Assembly: GCA_037447605.1 (NCBI GenBank)
Contig: CM074806.1
Location: 914,190 to 978,189, forward strand
Origin: Zygnema circumcarinatum
Taxonomy: Eukaryota > Streptophyta > Zygnematophyceae > Zygnematales > Zygnemataceae
Length of the DNA: 64,000 nt
Direction: 5' to 3'
Shown here one piece after another: positions 22,601-35,300 of the stretch. The notes beneath the pieces were generated by a model. It made no database searches and had not been told where the DNA came from. It saw only the letters and a program-made list of their open reading frames with translations. A program made the translations under genes and the position numbers. The stretch's first letter is position 1; every line of letters starts with the position of its first letter.

Positions 22601-24435
22601 GGCATTGGTCGATACAATGTAATTCAGGTTTCAAATGGCACTCTGTCAGTCTGCATCTCCAACACACCTCAAAGGGCGGATCATTGGAGGGGCTCTCCAG
22701 GCAAAGCAAGGCCGCTTCAGACAATGGTGTTCCCAGATTGCCTCCTACGAATGTGCGGAGACCCGAAGCTTGCAGGATCTAGCAGCGACCAGAGAACGCA
22801 AGGAGGAAAACCATTAAAAACTGCCATAGACGCCGCCAGTTCGGGCCTTTTGCCTCATATGTTTGCTTACAGCATCCTGATCACATTCCCAGTAATTTTG
22901 GTTCAGCACTCCCAATTAGTGTATGTGGCACCCCCCCGGTCCTCAGTAAATAGACCTTGCTTTCGTGAGATAATGACAAATTGGGCTTGTGGATAGACCC
23001 ACCTGGCCGGTGAAGGATGTCACAGTCGACTTGCCATTTGTGCCAGAAACCGCGGCGATAGGAATACTCCTTGGCATGACTTCAGCTGCAAAGGCCAGCT
23101 CAGACAGGGCAGGGACTCCCTGCCTTCCCCTCCAGCCACATGCTCGTTATATGCGCAGCAGAGCTTTGCACCTGCGTCCGGAGCTCCTTCCCCCAACTCC
23201 GCTCAGCCGGCAGGGCTAATTCATCAATTATTTTTTTGTGTCCCCTGCCGACTGCTGCATCATGCCAAGTATTTGTTGCTAAGGGCCTGCCTCTGCCTTT
23301 GCCCTTATTTGTGAGACTAGACAGGTTTTACTCAAACGCAGAGAAAAATGTATTTTCAGCTCCACTCTTGAACAATGAACAGAAGGCTTCCATTTATGTT
23401 GCCTGATTTTAGCACGTCAACTTCTCATTTGATTGCTGACGCTGGCTAATACCTCTCTCCTCAAATGGGACCAATTTTTGTCACAGAACAGGAAGAGTAG
23501 TTCTAATGAGTGGCGTCACCGTCAGGTACTGAGATTAGTGTGCTCACTGCTTTCCGTGCTGCTGCAATATCCGGTTGGGCAGCTGCCACCCCTGGAGAAA
23601 GCACAATTGATGAGGCTTCCAGAAGGGTTAACGCTTTATGCGGCCCCAACTCTGTACGTACACGGCCCTCAGCTATACTGGCAAAGTTCAGATCACTCTG
23701 CCAAGCACCCAAACACCATTAAACCATTTAACTATCATTCTGAAGTTGTACTTTCTGTTCTTTGTACAATCAAATAATGCGGCTGGACATTGAGATTCAC
23801 ACATAAACATCAAGCTCTGCACGTGAGATGAAGCTCAAGTCAAGTCTCGCTGCAATAATTTGAAAGTCAGATGTCGCTTTGAGTTATCTGCATATAAGCT
23901 ACTCACCTCCAAAGGAATAGCGGCTAGGTTGGTGTCCATTCCGACCACAGTTGCTGCCCCCCTGGCCAGCGCCAACCTAGCTGCTGCTCGGCCGGACTTA
24001 CCCAAACCCACCACCTACACTGCGAAGAGACGTCAGATAATGTTTGCCTCCCGTCACAGAACAAAAAGTATATATTAAGCTGTAGGAGGCCTGCCTGAGA
24101 TGCTGTATAAGGCATATTCATGAAAGACAACAATTTTAGCACGCCGAAGATTGTAGATCAAGGAGGCATGGGCGCATAACATTGGCAGATTACAGAGGAC
24201 ATTCTTGCGAAGGAGAAGAAAGGAGGTTACTTGTCTCAAGGATGCTTAGTTGTACTTTCAAGAGAAAGTCAAAAGGCCTCACCACAACGGTTTGGCCCTC
24301 CAGATCTCCTTTAGCCACCACCTTTAGCTTTGACGGAGATACTGCTTCGCGTGTTAAACCTGTAGCACCATGCAGCACTAGTTGGGTTAAAATTGTGTGG
24401 ACTTGAAGATACCCACAAAGTCCATGCCTAACATG
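19661..24435 (-). CDS. murD: UDP-N-acetylmuramoyl-L-alanine:D-glutamate ligase (plastid peptidoglycan)
   Basis: MurD adds D-glutamate to UDP-MurNAc-L-Ala in peptidoglycan synthesis; in plants with a peptidoglycan wall it acts in the plastid. Thirteen exons join in frame to 515 residues: 24435-24283, 24014-23907, 23697-23548, 23119-23003, 22778-22668, 22351-22292, 21995-21869, 21606-21524, 21306-21086, 20518-20398, 20245-20171, 20012-19892 and 19761-19661. Motifs in order: N-terminal nucleotide fold [20 protein letters not shown]-loop [45 protein letters not shown] with AAKCRMF; GSHNAYN and [21 protein letters not shown]; and the C-terminal signature [12 protein letters not shown]. All are intact, so the enzyme is probably active. 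The first exon, with start codon and transit peptide, was not located; it probably lies between 24436 and 26200. The first called exon is the least certain. Confidence 0.92.
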
Positions 24436-26208
24436 CTGTAAACAACATACCCAAAGCAGTTTGTTTTCTCCTGTGCTTGCTCCACAAATCCGTTCGTTCG
24501 GTCTTCCATAGTCCACCAAATAAGTCTAGATCTTGATTGTGCCCGAAGGCTTGCTTAAAATTCAGAGGTACGGTTCCACATAAGTGGGCCCGCACATGTT
24601 GTGACGAAGCCTTGCAGTATCTTTTGAAATGTTGAGGTGCTACACATTCCTTAAACGGTGGTTGTGCCAGTTGCAGGGCATCCTGGCCATTCACTCTGCG
24701 ATCCGAAGAGATGCGTTCATCAAAACGCACAGTAGAAATGCATGCTCTACATAGCAGGAAAGGAACGGCTAAAACCGGCATCCCAACATGGAACATCACT
24801 GATGTGGTTTGCGATGTATAGATTTCAGCACGTTATGCGCGTCAAAGTACAGATTAACGATTATATTTCTTAAGCACATAAGCACTTAAGCACTAAGCAC
24901 TTATTTCTTAAGTTCATTCATAAGTGATGGGCACCCTTAACAGCACCTGTTATTATTCTTTGACATTTTTTTGGCATCTCACAGGTGCATCTATTAACTG
25001 AATGTTAAAACACGAGATTAATATTCAGTAGTAAACCATTGCAGTGACACACATACATCAATGTGTGGTTGCAGAAACTAAAAACTATACTGTCGATCGG
25101 GCCAAAATAGTAAAGGAGTCCATCTAATCATAAAACCAAATTCAAATTCAACTATCAAGTCACTTTCCGACAGTTTCCAGATACGCAACGTTGGCTTGTT
25201 CCATCAAGGCACAACTGAAAAACAATACGTATATTTTGGAGGCCTCCATTGAGAATTAGCATACATGACGGATTTATTTGTTTATATTTCATATCTATTG
25301 AGGATAAATGCAATGTGACACTCAAGCGAGGGTCATGCGAATCGTTTGAACCTACGACTACGCGTGTGATGATGCTCCGTCAGTTGACACATTTCATTCA
25401 CATTGCAAATGCAAATTGCAAATTGCACGCAAGGCCCTTAAAAACTCAATTTCCCTTTGTCTTCCAAAATGTTCAATCTACGTCTGCATCTGTATCATGA
25501 ATATGGCAATGGAGAACGTACCGGCCTAGCGACAATCTCTAAAACAGCCACGCCGCGAGTGACAGGAGCACGTCACAACAGCAAGAAACCAAGTTATGTC
25601 AGCAACAATCGGTAAATCTGAACTCCAAAAACTCTACCTCCAGTTTCAGCAACTCACGCTCATACTAACATTCATGTCTACATGTAGTAAGCGTTGAATG
25701 CGATCCAAGACGAGCAGGTACAAGCTTTTAGGATTTTCTTTTTTATTTAAACAATCCCTACGGCCAGAAGACAGGCATTTCAATTTGAGGAATTCTGATT
25801 CAAGATTCTCAAGCTCCAGAAATTGTAAAGCCTGGACTCAGCACCACAAGTATGACAACCAGAACTTAATACTGCCGGAGTCTGAACCTAAGCCTAGTCA
25901 AATAAACAGAAATAATCAAACACCATTCCCGTGAAGAAACTAACCTGCATAGTAGTACAGCCTTGAAAACAGTGAATCAGCAGCTCCAGAAGCAGCCCTG
26001 CCTCCCTCCAACTGGCACTGCGGAGCCCTACTGATTCCCAGTCCCAGCCGCCGCACTTGGAACTCATTCTATGTAGTTCTATGTACCCCAGTCCCGCGTC
26101 TTTCTCCATTCCCTGTCGTGAAGGAATCATAGAACACCATGGAACATCTAACGAATTTGAGCGTCTAGTTTTCACATAGAACAGACCCAATGGCCATTCA
26201 GCAGCCGC
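24436..26208. other. Presumed 5' part of murD; no exon identified
   Basis: AT-rich with repeated taagcac words near 24865-24905. An open minus-strand frame ends at a plausible donor near 25943, but it has no ATG and no recognisable transit peptide, so it is not called. Confidence 0.4.
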
Positions 26209-26508
26209 CACGTGCCCCTTTTCATCCTCGTTCTACCGCTACTCCGCCGACAAGGGAATTCAATGCGTGCCGACAGATCAAACGCCACGTGTCAGCGCGT
26301 GCCGCCGACGCCTCCCGCGTCACGGTGACACGGTCGCTCCGGCCGTGCCACGTGGCTGACCCGCCGCCGCTTGCCAGCTCCGCCCCCACGCAGTCCACGC
26401 TGGCTCTGGATTGTCCCACGTGGCACGAGGATCCGCCCGTGCTTGGCCGCGTGGCACAAAGATCCGCCCGTACTTAACCACGTGGCAGATCTGGATCTCT
26501 CGCACGTG
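26209..26508. promoter_or_regulatory. G-box cluster between murD and the 27240 gene
   Basis: Six perfect CACGTG boxes lie within 300 bases (26209, 26286, 26349, 26417, 26479 and 26503), most in a gccacgtgg or ccacgtggca context, plus near-matches such as gccgcgtggc. In plants CACGTG binds bZIP and bHLH (including light-signalling) factors. The position suggests a shared divergent promoter for two plastid genes. The G-box function is known; its use here is inferred. Confidence 0.65.
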
Positions 26509-27239
26509 TCTTCTCGAGCATCCAGAGCGCCTGCATAACTGCAATGCAAAAAAATCGCGCCGACGTCAACAGAAAATATTTACCATCTTGAGCCATTGAA
26601 ATGGTAGGAAAGGTCTTATTACTTGGAAGGGGAGGGAAGGGAAGGGGAGGAAGGGAAGGGAAGCGAAGGGTTGGCGGAGGGTACGCGGAGAGCTTGAATT
26701 GCCTTGCTTGCAATAAGCAGGGCGGCTGAGGGAGTGCAGGAGACTGCAAGAGCGGGTTTGAATCATAATATAGGTATGCTGCAGAATTGATTGAATGTTG
26801 CAGCATCGACGCTGTGGGACGAAGCTTTTGCGGGAGGCGGGTCATGTGAAGTGGAGAGGTTGCTTACTTGGAGGCAGAATTGACATTGAAAACAAAACAA
26901 GGATTAGCTTACGTTTTCAAGTGTATCGCTTCCTTACGAAATGCAAAAACATAAATGTACAGAAGCTTGAAAATTCCTGTATGGATGTCGGCATATTTGG
27001 CTTGCTTGTATGTGATGAGGTTTCTGGATCGAATGAGTGCTCAAGTTACAGTTATGTCCCAATGACCCTGGTTCCGATTGCAGAACCTGTAAGCAGTCCT
27101 AGTCATATTGCAGTTGCAATGTCGCTGTAGAGGTAGTATGCCCGGGTTATGTGCGATTCGAGTGTTGAAAATTCATACTATTTCTGTTTTCTATTGCTGG
27201 CTAAAATCCTTTTCCATTTCCTTGATCGCAGGTTTCGAG

Positions 27240-28479
27240 ATGGCAAACACCATGGCTATGTCAGGGCTTCGTCTTGCACCCGTCAATGTGAGACCTGCAA
27301 AGCCGATACTTGATGTACAGAGTCAAAGGTGGGAAAACAGAGAATTCTCAACACATTTGACGGTGGTATGTAAGAAAAACCATCATCGCTCTCCCTGCAA
27401 CAGCCGGATATGTGGTCTAAACGCACAAGACTTGCTTCTCCATGAATTGGAAGAAGAGGTTCAAGGCTTGTCCCGGTTTCCAACGACTGCATTTCCTGAT
27501 GCCTCCGAGGTAAGCACCCTACTTTCTAAGCCATCGTCACCTTTCTCTGTAATGTGCAGTCTTACTGTAGCTGTGTACAAACTATGAGAGGATCGCCTGG
27601 CGTTGCAATTGATTAAAATTGTCTGTAGTATGATATGAGCTCAGCTGAAGATTTGTCGTCCGATTCTTGAACTTGTGGCTTGTTGGCAAGTCGGAATCCT
27701 GATAGCTGCAAGAAAATTGCTAAGCGAAACCAGTGTCATTGGGCTCCGGGGCCTTTCTGAAAGTGGTGTTTGCCTCTAGTAACAACAGCGCACTTTCTCA
27801 TCGGTATGCCATATGAATGTGCGCCTTTGCAGCCTGGTAGCCCAAGAGGAACTCACGGTGGGCCCAGAAACGCCATTGTGAATATGGGGAGGAACAATAA
27901 AATATGGGGCGCACAACACAGCGGACAATTCGAGGTAAGACGAAAAAAACTTTCTTCTGTGTAATGTATGTCCGTGTTGGGTAAACAGAGGCGAGTGTAT
28001 GCACAGTGTCTTCACGAGGGGTGTGTGATGTGTGAGCCCAGCTATGTGAAGAGTATGTCGCAGTTTGCGTGATTAACGACAAGTCGGGAAGAGAGCGCCC
28101 TGGCGTCCCGTCTGATGATGCTCACAACAAGAATCTAAATCACATGTTGATGTGGTGCTATATTTCTTTTCTTGATTACCATGGATACCAACGCAAACAA
28201 GTTGACACGTTGTTTGTGTGACAGGGTGATGCGTTGGACAATGCGGAAGGATCTGAAGGCGACGTTGAGGCAGGCAGTCAGGATAAACTTCTCCTTAAGG
28301 AACACTCCGACACGGTTGTAACAACGGCCCAGGCTGAAACTTGCTCTCTGCGTGCTGAGGCGCAAGACCAACGTTCCAAGCAGGATCATACTCCTGAAGA
28401 AAAGGCCCTGTCCTGGCAAGAAAACCTAAGGGTCCGGATGTTCTGGCTGTTCCGCACGTTGAGCACAGTTATCGACTAA
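27240..28479 (+). CDS. Unrecognised protein with plastid-like N-terminus
   Basis: Three exons (27240-27509, 27833-27934, 28225-28479) join with clean GT-AG borders and keep frame, giving 208 residues. An AG acceptor shortly before the ATG suggests a 5' UTR intron. The first exon is rich in Ala, Val, Arg and Ser with few acids early on, as in a transit peptide. Exon 2 encodes a short basic Gly/Asn-rich segment (NMGRNNKIWGAQHSGQ). Exon 3 is acidic, ending in a basic/aromatic helix (RVRMFWLFRTLSTVID). No membrane segment and no family recognised. It shares a G-box-rich upstream region with murD. Confidence 0.6.
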
Positions 28480-30073
28480 GGCGTCCACTGCTCACCTCTG
28501 TGCCGGATCCCCTCTCTACCGCCAACGAGAGAAGACAATCAACGCCTTACAATCTGTCGACAATACTAGCTACCCTCAATGGACCTATCTGCAGGCTCCT
28601 GAGGTAGCTGCTACATAGATGTGTCAGAATACTCCCGACTTCGTCACTGACAAGTTTGTGGTTTTTCATTCCTTAGCTTGGTACTGGAGGGTACAAGAAT
28701 CCCGTCCATAACAAGCGGTGTGTCCATAAGGGGTCCGCAGATTTCAGCTTTGATTGGATGTGTCGTCTGTAGATTTGTGTAGTGCAGTGAGTGGAATGCT
28801 AAGAACTGCCTTATGTACATACGAAAATCGTCACTGCCGTTGATTTTCTGTAACTTAGAGTTTCCGGTTTGAGTACGTGATGAAAGGTTTGGTTTTTCGA
28901 GGCAGCTTTGTTTTTTGTCACAGCGATGTAGAACACCCAGTCAGATTTTGAAGTTTCAAACATAATGATATTTTGTTTTGGGATTTTGTAGTATTCGGAG
29001 AAAGTTCAAGCCCTTTCTGCTCACGCAGACCTTTTGAAAAGAAATGGAGGGTTGGAGGAGGGGTGAAGGAGAAATTTCCCTTCCATTTCACTACCTACCT
29101 CCTTCAAAGATCTGGGTGAATGAGACTGAGATGACTTTCGAACGTGGCTTTCACTGTCGGGTTATAAATGCTCACGCGTGTACCCTGAAAAAGCGGCTGA
29201 GCAAAGCTGGTTTGAATGCTTCGTGTATTGCTAAACCATTGCTTATCGTGGATATACGGCTTTTACGGCAGGACAGACATACCATACAGACCATACAGAC
29301 GGACAGACTCAACGACCGAATACCGACAGGCAGAAAGGCAGAGGCTATCGGCAGACGGCTCTGCAAGTTATGTCATTTGACCCCTCGAGTGTGTTTGAAA
29401 AGGGAATCTATATTCACGTCCAGTCAATTTCAACGGTCGGAGGGGTAAAAAAGTCGAATGCAGTCCAGTACACCCAGCGTCAACGAGACCACAAACCATT
29501 TTTCCTATTGAGTTGTTTTTTCAATCGACTCCCCGGCTAACACATCTACAAGTGTGCTTCGGAGGAAAACATTGATTATACACCACTGTTGAGAGGAAGT
29601 ACAAGTTTGGCAGAGAAAAGCCCATTTCTAAGCCTCAAAACGAAGGCTGAAGGCGACAGCTTCACATGAATTACTGATTTTGAAGAAACAGACTGCACTT
29701 TTATAACAGAGATATCATCCTGCTTGCAAACATTTACATTTCCGGTCAAATACACAAACGGAGAGTCCATACACAAACGGAGTGTCCATACACAAACAGA
29801 ACATATCGGAGCCGTCAGAAAGTTCACAAGATGATCAAAGTAATAAAATCAACGTGCAGCCTACAAACCCCGGAAGGCAAATTATCGGATAAAGAGAGAA
29901 CTCTGAAATGATGTTTCAAACAGTTATGAGAAACATATTGCTTAAATAGCAGCAGCTACGTCCAGCCCAGTGCCTCTGAGCAGTTCCTAAAACAGCAATA
30001 GTCATATACATATATATATACATACCCAATCCTTTCCCCAAAAATAACAGTCACTCCAGGTCAAAGCGTCAAA
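28480..30073. other. Intergenic, convergent 3' ends
   Basis: 3' flanks of the 27240 gene (+) and copy B (-). It contains short tandem words (catacagac near 29280; ccatacacaaacgga near 29750-29800) and an AT microsatellite near 30010. No gene supported. Confidence 0.5.
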
Positions 30074-31349
30074 TTAGGTGTAAGTATCATCCCGCCTGTT
30101 GAAGAAACTTGCAATCACCGCAAGGATAAGGCCAAAAACGCCAAAGAAGAGAAATGCCGACACGAAGCCTCCGCCCGAAATAGCGATTGTGGGGCCGAAG
30201 GAGAAGGGCGCCCATCCTCCATAAACCACCGGAGGCCCAAAGCCGTAGACCGGCGCTGGAGCCACGAGCACTGTCGCAGGTGCCACCACCACTGAAGGCG
30301 CGGGGTTCACATATACGTTTGTTCTGCAACCAAATAGGAAAATCACCTTCCTTCACCTTCTCAGATAAAAAGAAAGAGTCTGCAAAACTTAAGTGGACAT
30401 CTTTATGGGCAAATTAACTCATCAACAAGCCTCATCCTGACAAGAATATGCGAAAAACAAAAAAGATTCAATATGTTTGACATAATAGTAGACACTCATA
30501 AATCAACATCTATATGAGAAAGCAAATACGAGGATTATCCATATCCGTCCTTTCAATACCACAGGCTATTGCACAGAACCGTGGCAAAGATTTGAAATGC
30601 TCCAAGCCCCAAGAAGTCAACATGCGTCAGCTATCAGCATACCTCGAGTTATCAACCCGAACCGAGCTTGAATTAGCGCGGAATGCGGAGCCTCCCACGC
30701 GGCCAGAGCTGCTAGCAGCAATAGCATCGTCAACTGGCACAGCCACAATTGCTCCCGCAGCTAGAAGTGCAACAGCGGATGCAGCCATCTTCTTAACCAG
30801 AGGATTTTCATTACTGCAGGACAATGAGATAGAAAGGAGAGGGTTAGAATCGCCGACTCTTGCTCTCTCTCTCTCTCGCGATGCTTCCCAAACCAAATCC
30901 GCTCATTGTATTCCCTCAGCTTTACGGTCGGACCACTATGGAAATGACATTGAGTATTAAGCATTATGGTAGACGACGTCAAAGACTGCCTACGAGGTTT
31001 TTGAAAGATGTTACAGTATTCACAACTCATCAGAAATCTTCACGTTTAAGATCCAGGAATTTGAGCAGATAATGTCCCGTCAGAAATTTCGAATATTCAA
31101 AGTCATCACTTCAGCATTGACAACTTGAGCACAGTCTTGCAGGAGATACCTCTGTCGGCCGGCCTCCTCCCCGACCTCCTGATGCACTGCCCTGGCTTGC
31201 AGCCCATGCAAATTTTTCCTCGCTTTTTTAAACGGCAAGAGTCCACATTGACTCTCAGAAGAAATGACTCCACTCTTAAAAACCTTCTGACCAACAAACA
31301 GGGAGCTTCCTCCGACAGCAGCAGAAGAGAGCGCGAGACTCGCTACCAT
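30074..31349 (-). CDS. Thylakoid-type small membrane protein, DUF1517-like N-terminal half (copy B)
   Basis: Three exons (31349-31150, 30813-30643, 30323-30074) join to 206 residues. Layout matches copy A exactly: plastid-like leader; AVALLAAGAIVAVPVDDAIAA hydrophobic signal; SSGRVGGSAF; a Pro/Val/Ala linker; a GWAPFSFGPTIAISGGG segment; one membrane helix (LFFGVFGLILAVIASFF); and an acidic end RRDDTYT. Both introns interrupt the coding sequence at the same places and in phase 2, after Arg in each case, which shows descent from one ancestral gene. Like copy A it stops where DUF1517 proteins normally enter their soluble domain. Transit peptide and linker are diverged, so the duplication is old. 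Confidence 0.7.
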
Positions 31350-31859
31350 GGCTGCCGAAGAAGCTGTCAGGAACCAACCGTTCTTCAACTACGAAACCCA
31401 ACCGGTTCGTTGTAATTGTAGCCACCAAATGCAGGGCGGGCGCCATAGCTCCTTCTCATAGAAGGAGGGTCCCCCCCTCCGCGCGCTGCACCTCGGCCGA
31501 AAACTAAGGAAAGAGTAAGGGTATCGTTCGGGACAATTCCAGCCCCTTTCGAAGCCTGCTCACACGGCGTGGCAGGACAAATGCGTTCACACGAGAGTCC
31601 GGGACGCGCGGGAAACGTTTTTGAGTTGGCAAACCACGTCGGAAATTTCGGTCATTTCGGGCTTTTCGGGTTTAGGGTTAGCCTCGCTTTTGGCCGTGGA
31701 CCCCGCAGAATCCCGAAAAGTGGATCTGGACGCGGCCGGCGGGGACGGGACCTTAGTCAACGGAATACAAGGCGGTTGACCGAATGACCGGGCCGCCGGG
31801 TCGGTCGGTTGACCTCTGCACTCTGAAAGCGCTCGATAACGTCACGTCGTAAGGCTGGA

Positions 31860-32012
31860 TATGAAGTCACACAAAGATCGGAGATAAAGTCACACTGGAA
31901 AACAGGCAATAAAGTCACAAGTTAAAGCTACCCCAAACAAATACCTCGATAAAGTAAAGTTCTAATATGAAACGGTTGCCCGCCGTGACCGCGTGTGCGC
32001 TATAAAGTCACA
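31860..32012. promoter_or_regulatory. Repeated ATAAAGTCAC motifs in a divergent promoter
   Basis: Between copy B (-) and the sugar transporter (+), ataaagtcac or a one-base variant occurs at about 31862, 31883, 31909 and 32001, with a shortened ataaagta near 31949. The same word recurs between the PTH2 and TLDc genes. Function unknown. The remaining 31350-32300 interval holds GC-rich 5' flank and nothing else recognised. Confidence 0.5.
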
Positions 32013-32300
32013 CTGTCTCCTAGACCCCGATTGCACGCACAGGGCCATGGCGCCATGGCCTCTCCTCCTGTTTGCCGCAGAATGGGGTGGCTGCCAGGGG
32101 GAAGTGCTCCGAAGAATCGACGCACACTCGATAACGTGATTGATTGCAGCAGCGTGTACTAGCTTGGACCTGAAATCGTCACGTCTGCAATCAGGATTGC
32201 ATTGTTGTTTTGCAATCTGATATCGTCTCGAAAATGGTAGACTGCTCTGCTTTATTTCATATGCACTATTAGTTTTTCATGTTCTTCTGGAGACAGTGAG

Positions 32301-35300
32301 ATGTCGAGTGATCCAGTCGGCAGAAGCCGTGTCAAATGGTCTGCCTATGAAAAGTTGCCAGCTGCAGGAGCGGCAGCCGTTCCAAGAGCGCTCGGAGTGA
32401 ACCGCTATGTGCTGCTGGCTGCTCTGCTCGCATCCATCTCCTCAGCTTTGCTTGGATATGGTGCGATTGACATCCTCAGGACCTGAAAGAACTAATGATG
32501 TCAAGAAGTCTTTTCAATTTTGCAAATTTGAAGTTACTCTTTTGCTGGCTGAAGACGAGAGTACGCTGAGAACGGAAATTCTGAAACCTGAACATGGCAC
32601 ATGTATGACTTGGCTGCTTAGCAAATTGGTATGACTTAGTAAATGCACTTATGACGCATGAAAGACTTCAGAGGCGTTCACGATGCCGTGAGAGGGTCAC
32701 CTACATTCAAATACACCGCGTTGGATCGCAGCCAGTAAATATCTCATACTTTGGGGAAGATCTACAAGTTAGAATCGCCCTCCATTTAGTCAAGCAGTGC
32801 GACAGATTTCTTTGTTTGATTTCAAAAGCAAACAGTTCGGATTTCTTTTCTGTTTAAAAATAGTGCTTTTTGTTTTTTGGATTAGCACAGAACGGGAGCA
32901 ACTTGACCGTAAACTCGTTGTTGCTTATAGTTTGCATCTTGTGTCGTGCACGAAATCAGTGAAACAGCATGTTGTTAATATTAGACTTATCAGAAATAGA
33001 ACATGGCAAGCTCACCTTTTATTATAGACATACATAACCAAGCACACGTGTTTCTCATGTATTATGGGGCACTCAGCATGCCGAAAAAAATCTACATACA
33101 AAAAATGCGAAGTGTCCACTCCTTGAACGATCATCTCTTGATGCTGCGGATGAACTTCAGCATGAAAATTGGAGTAAATGCTTGATCTTGACAAATTTAA
33201 CAACCTCTCTTAATAATACATGAAGGCTTAAAACAGCTATATCCACTTTCATTTTTCTGGCAGAGTAAAAGCTATTTGACAAATGAAAAGCAGTGGCGGG
33301 AAAGTAGTGATAAGAAACTGAATTCAGTAGTTTAAAAAACTGGCATTAGATTTGTACATGGTTCTTAAGTATCTACTTGATGGATTCAACAGATGTTGGA
33401 GTTACGACCGGTTCTCTCCTCTTTATTGAAGAGCACTTTGGGCTTGGAGACTTCCAGAAGGTATGGTTTACTTTCTTTCTTCCTTGAAAATTGAATGATC
33501 ATGTGTACCTCCACCAGCTGCTTCATAGCTGCTTCGTTCTTCACTGCTTTCATCGCTGTTTCTCAAAACTTGGTATGAGAGCCGAAGACCAGGCACGTTC
33601 ATGTGAAGGGAAGGGGATAACCTTGTATAGATTGGGAGAGCAGTATCCAAAAGCAAAGTCTTTCCAGATTTTGAGCAAGTCATTTCATCTTAAGAAAAGC
33701 AGCCTAATATGCAGATTACAGTACTTTGATGGATGCACTAAACTTGACAGAAACCTTTGCCTTATCGGGGTCTCGGCCTCTGTTGCCCTCTGTTGAAATC
33801 AATGTGTGTCCCCCATTTCAACCAAGATTGTGGAGTGTGCCCCATTCACGAGACTTCTTTATCACCGTGTTCGTCTTCAACAGGAACTTTTTGTCAGCTC
33901 CCTCAGTCTCGTGTCTCTTGTGGGAGCCCTCATTTCTGGCCGTTTATCCGATGCCATTGGTCGGCGCTACACCATTGCTTTTGCGGCAGCAGTGTTCCTC
34001 ACTGGGGCGATCATGATGGCACTCGCTCCAACATTCACTTTTCTTATGGTAGGCCGGTTGGTGACCGGCATAGGCGTGGGATTCGGTTTCACTATTGCTC
34101 CTGTATATACCGCTGAACTTGCGCCCCCCAGTTTCCGGGGCTTTCTCGTCTCTCTCTCTGAGGTTTTCATTAACATTGGGATTCTCATAGGTTACATTGT
34201 CAGCTACGCCCTCAAAGGCCTGCCAGAAGACACAAACTGGCGATGGATGCTGGCCGTTGCAGGAGTGCCAGCTGTCGCTATGGGATTGGGAGTCATTGGA
34301 ATGCCGGAGTCACCCCGATGGCTAGTCATGGAAGGGAGAGTGGAGGAGGCATTGATCATCTTGGAGAAAAGTTCTAACCTGCCTGAAGAAGCTGCCATTC
34401 GGCTTGCAGAGATTGTAGAGGCGGCCGGACTTACTAATTTTGTTGAGAGAGGAAACCTCCATGGAGAGTGGGAAAGAATACGACCGTTTCAGGAGAATTT
34501 GCGAGTCACCTTGAGCCGGTGTGTGGGTGGCCAAGGGGATGGAGCGAAAGTGAAAGAGAAAGTGGGAAAGGATGGGACTGAAGGTGGAGGAGAGGGGGAG
34601 TGGGAGAGTGAAAGAGAGGCAGGAAGTAATGGTCTGGTTGGGGAACGGTTGGCTCAAAAGAATGAGGAAGAAGGTGGAATGGCGGAAGGAGAGGGAAGGG
34701 CTGAATTGCTGGGAGGAACAAAGGTGTGCGGAAACGGTGTATGGAAGGAGCTCTTGTATCCGACACCCGCTGTGAGGAAGATGTTGGTCGTCTCACTGGG
34801 GACTAACTTTTTCCAACAGGTGAGAATTAGGAAGCATTGCTAATAAATTCCCTTTTTACTGTTTTCATACAACACATCATTACTGCCGAATGGACCCGAT
34901 GGAATGAATATACGATCTCCCAGTTGTTAGAGAAAAATGGCCATTATAGTGCATTTATGAAGGGCCTTCGCTGTAATATATCACTTTCCGTTCATATCTT
35001 GTGAGACCAAAGAGAATGGGAGAACATATGCAAACAGCTCTTTGTCAATGCCATAGACATGAGCAATGTGAAACATGGGGACGCGACGACGCCATTTCAG
35101 TTTGAGTCAGCCTTTTCGTTTGAGATCTTGTATCCTCGTCTTTGTCTCCTTTTTCGTTTTTGCATGTCGAGCATTCCACTGGGTTTTGGCTGGCCACTAA
35201 GTATCCATCAAGATAATTTCTAAATTTGTGTGTTTTTCTCATTTTGCTTGTCACAAATTTTCGTCCGTGTTTCCCGTTTTGCAGGTTACTGGCATCGATG

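Noticed and set aside
25894-26211. Possible first exon of MurD on the minus strand
   Set aside because: It begins with GTG rather than ATG, overlaps a G-box and lacks a transit-peptide character. The donor at its end is plausible but not enough to call it.
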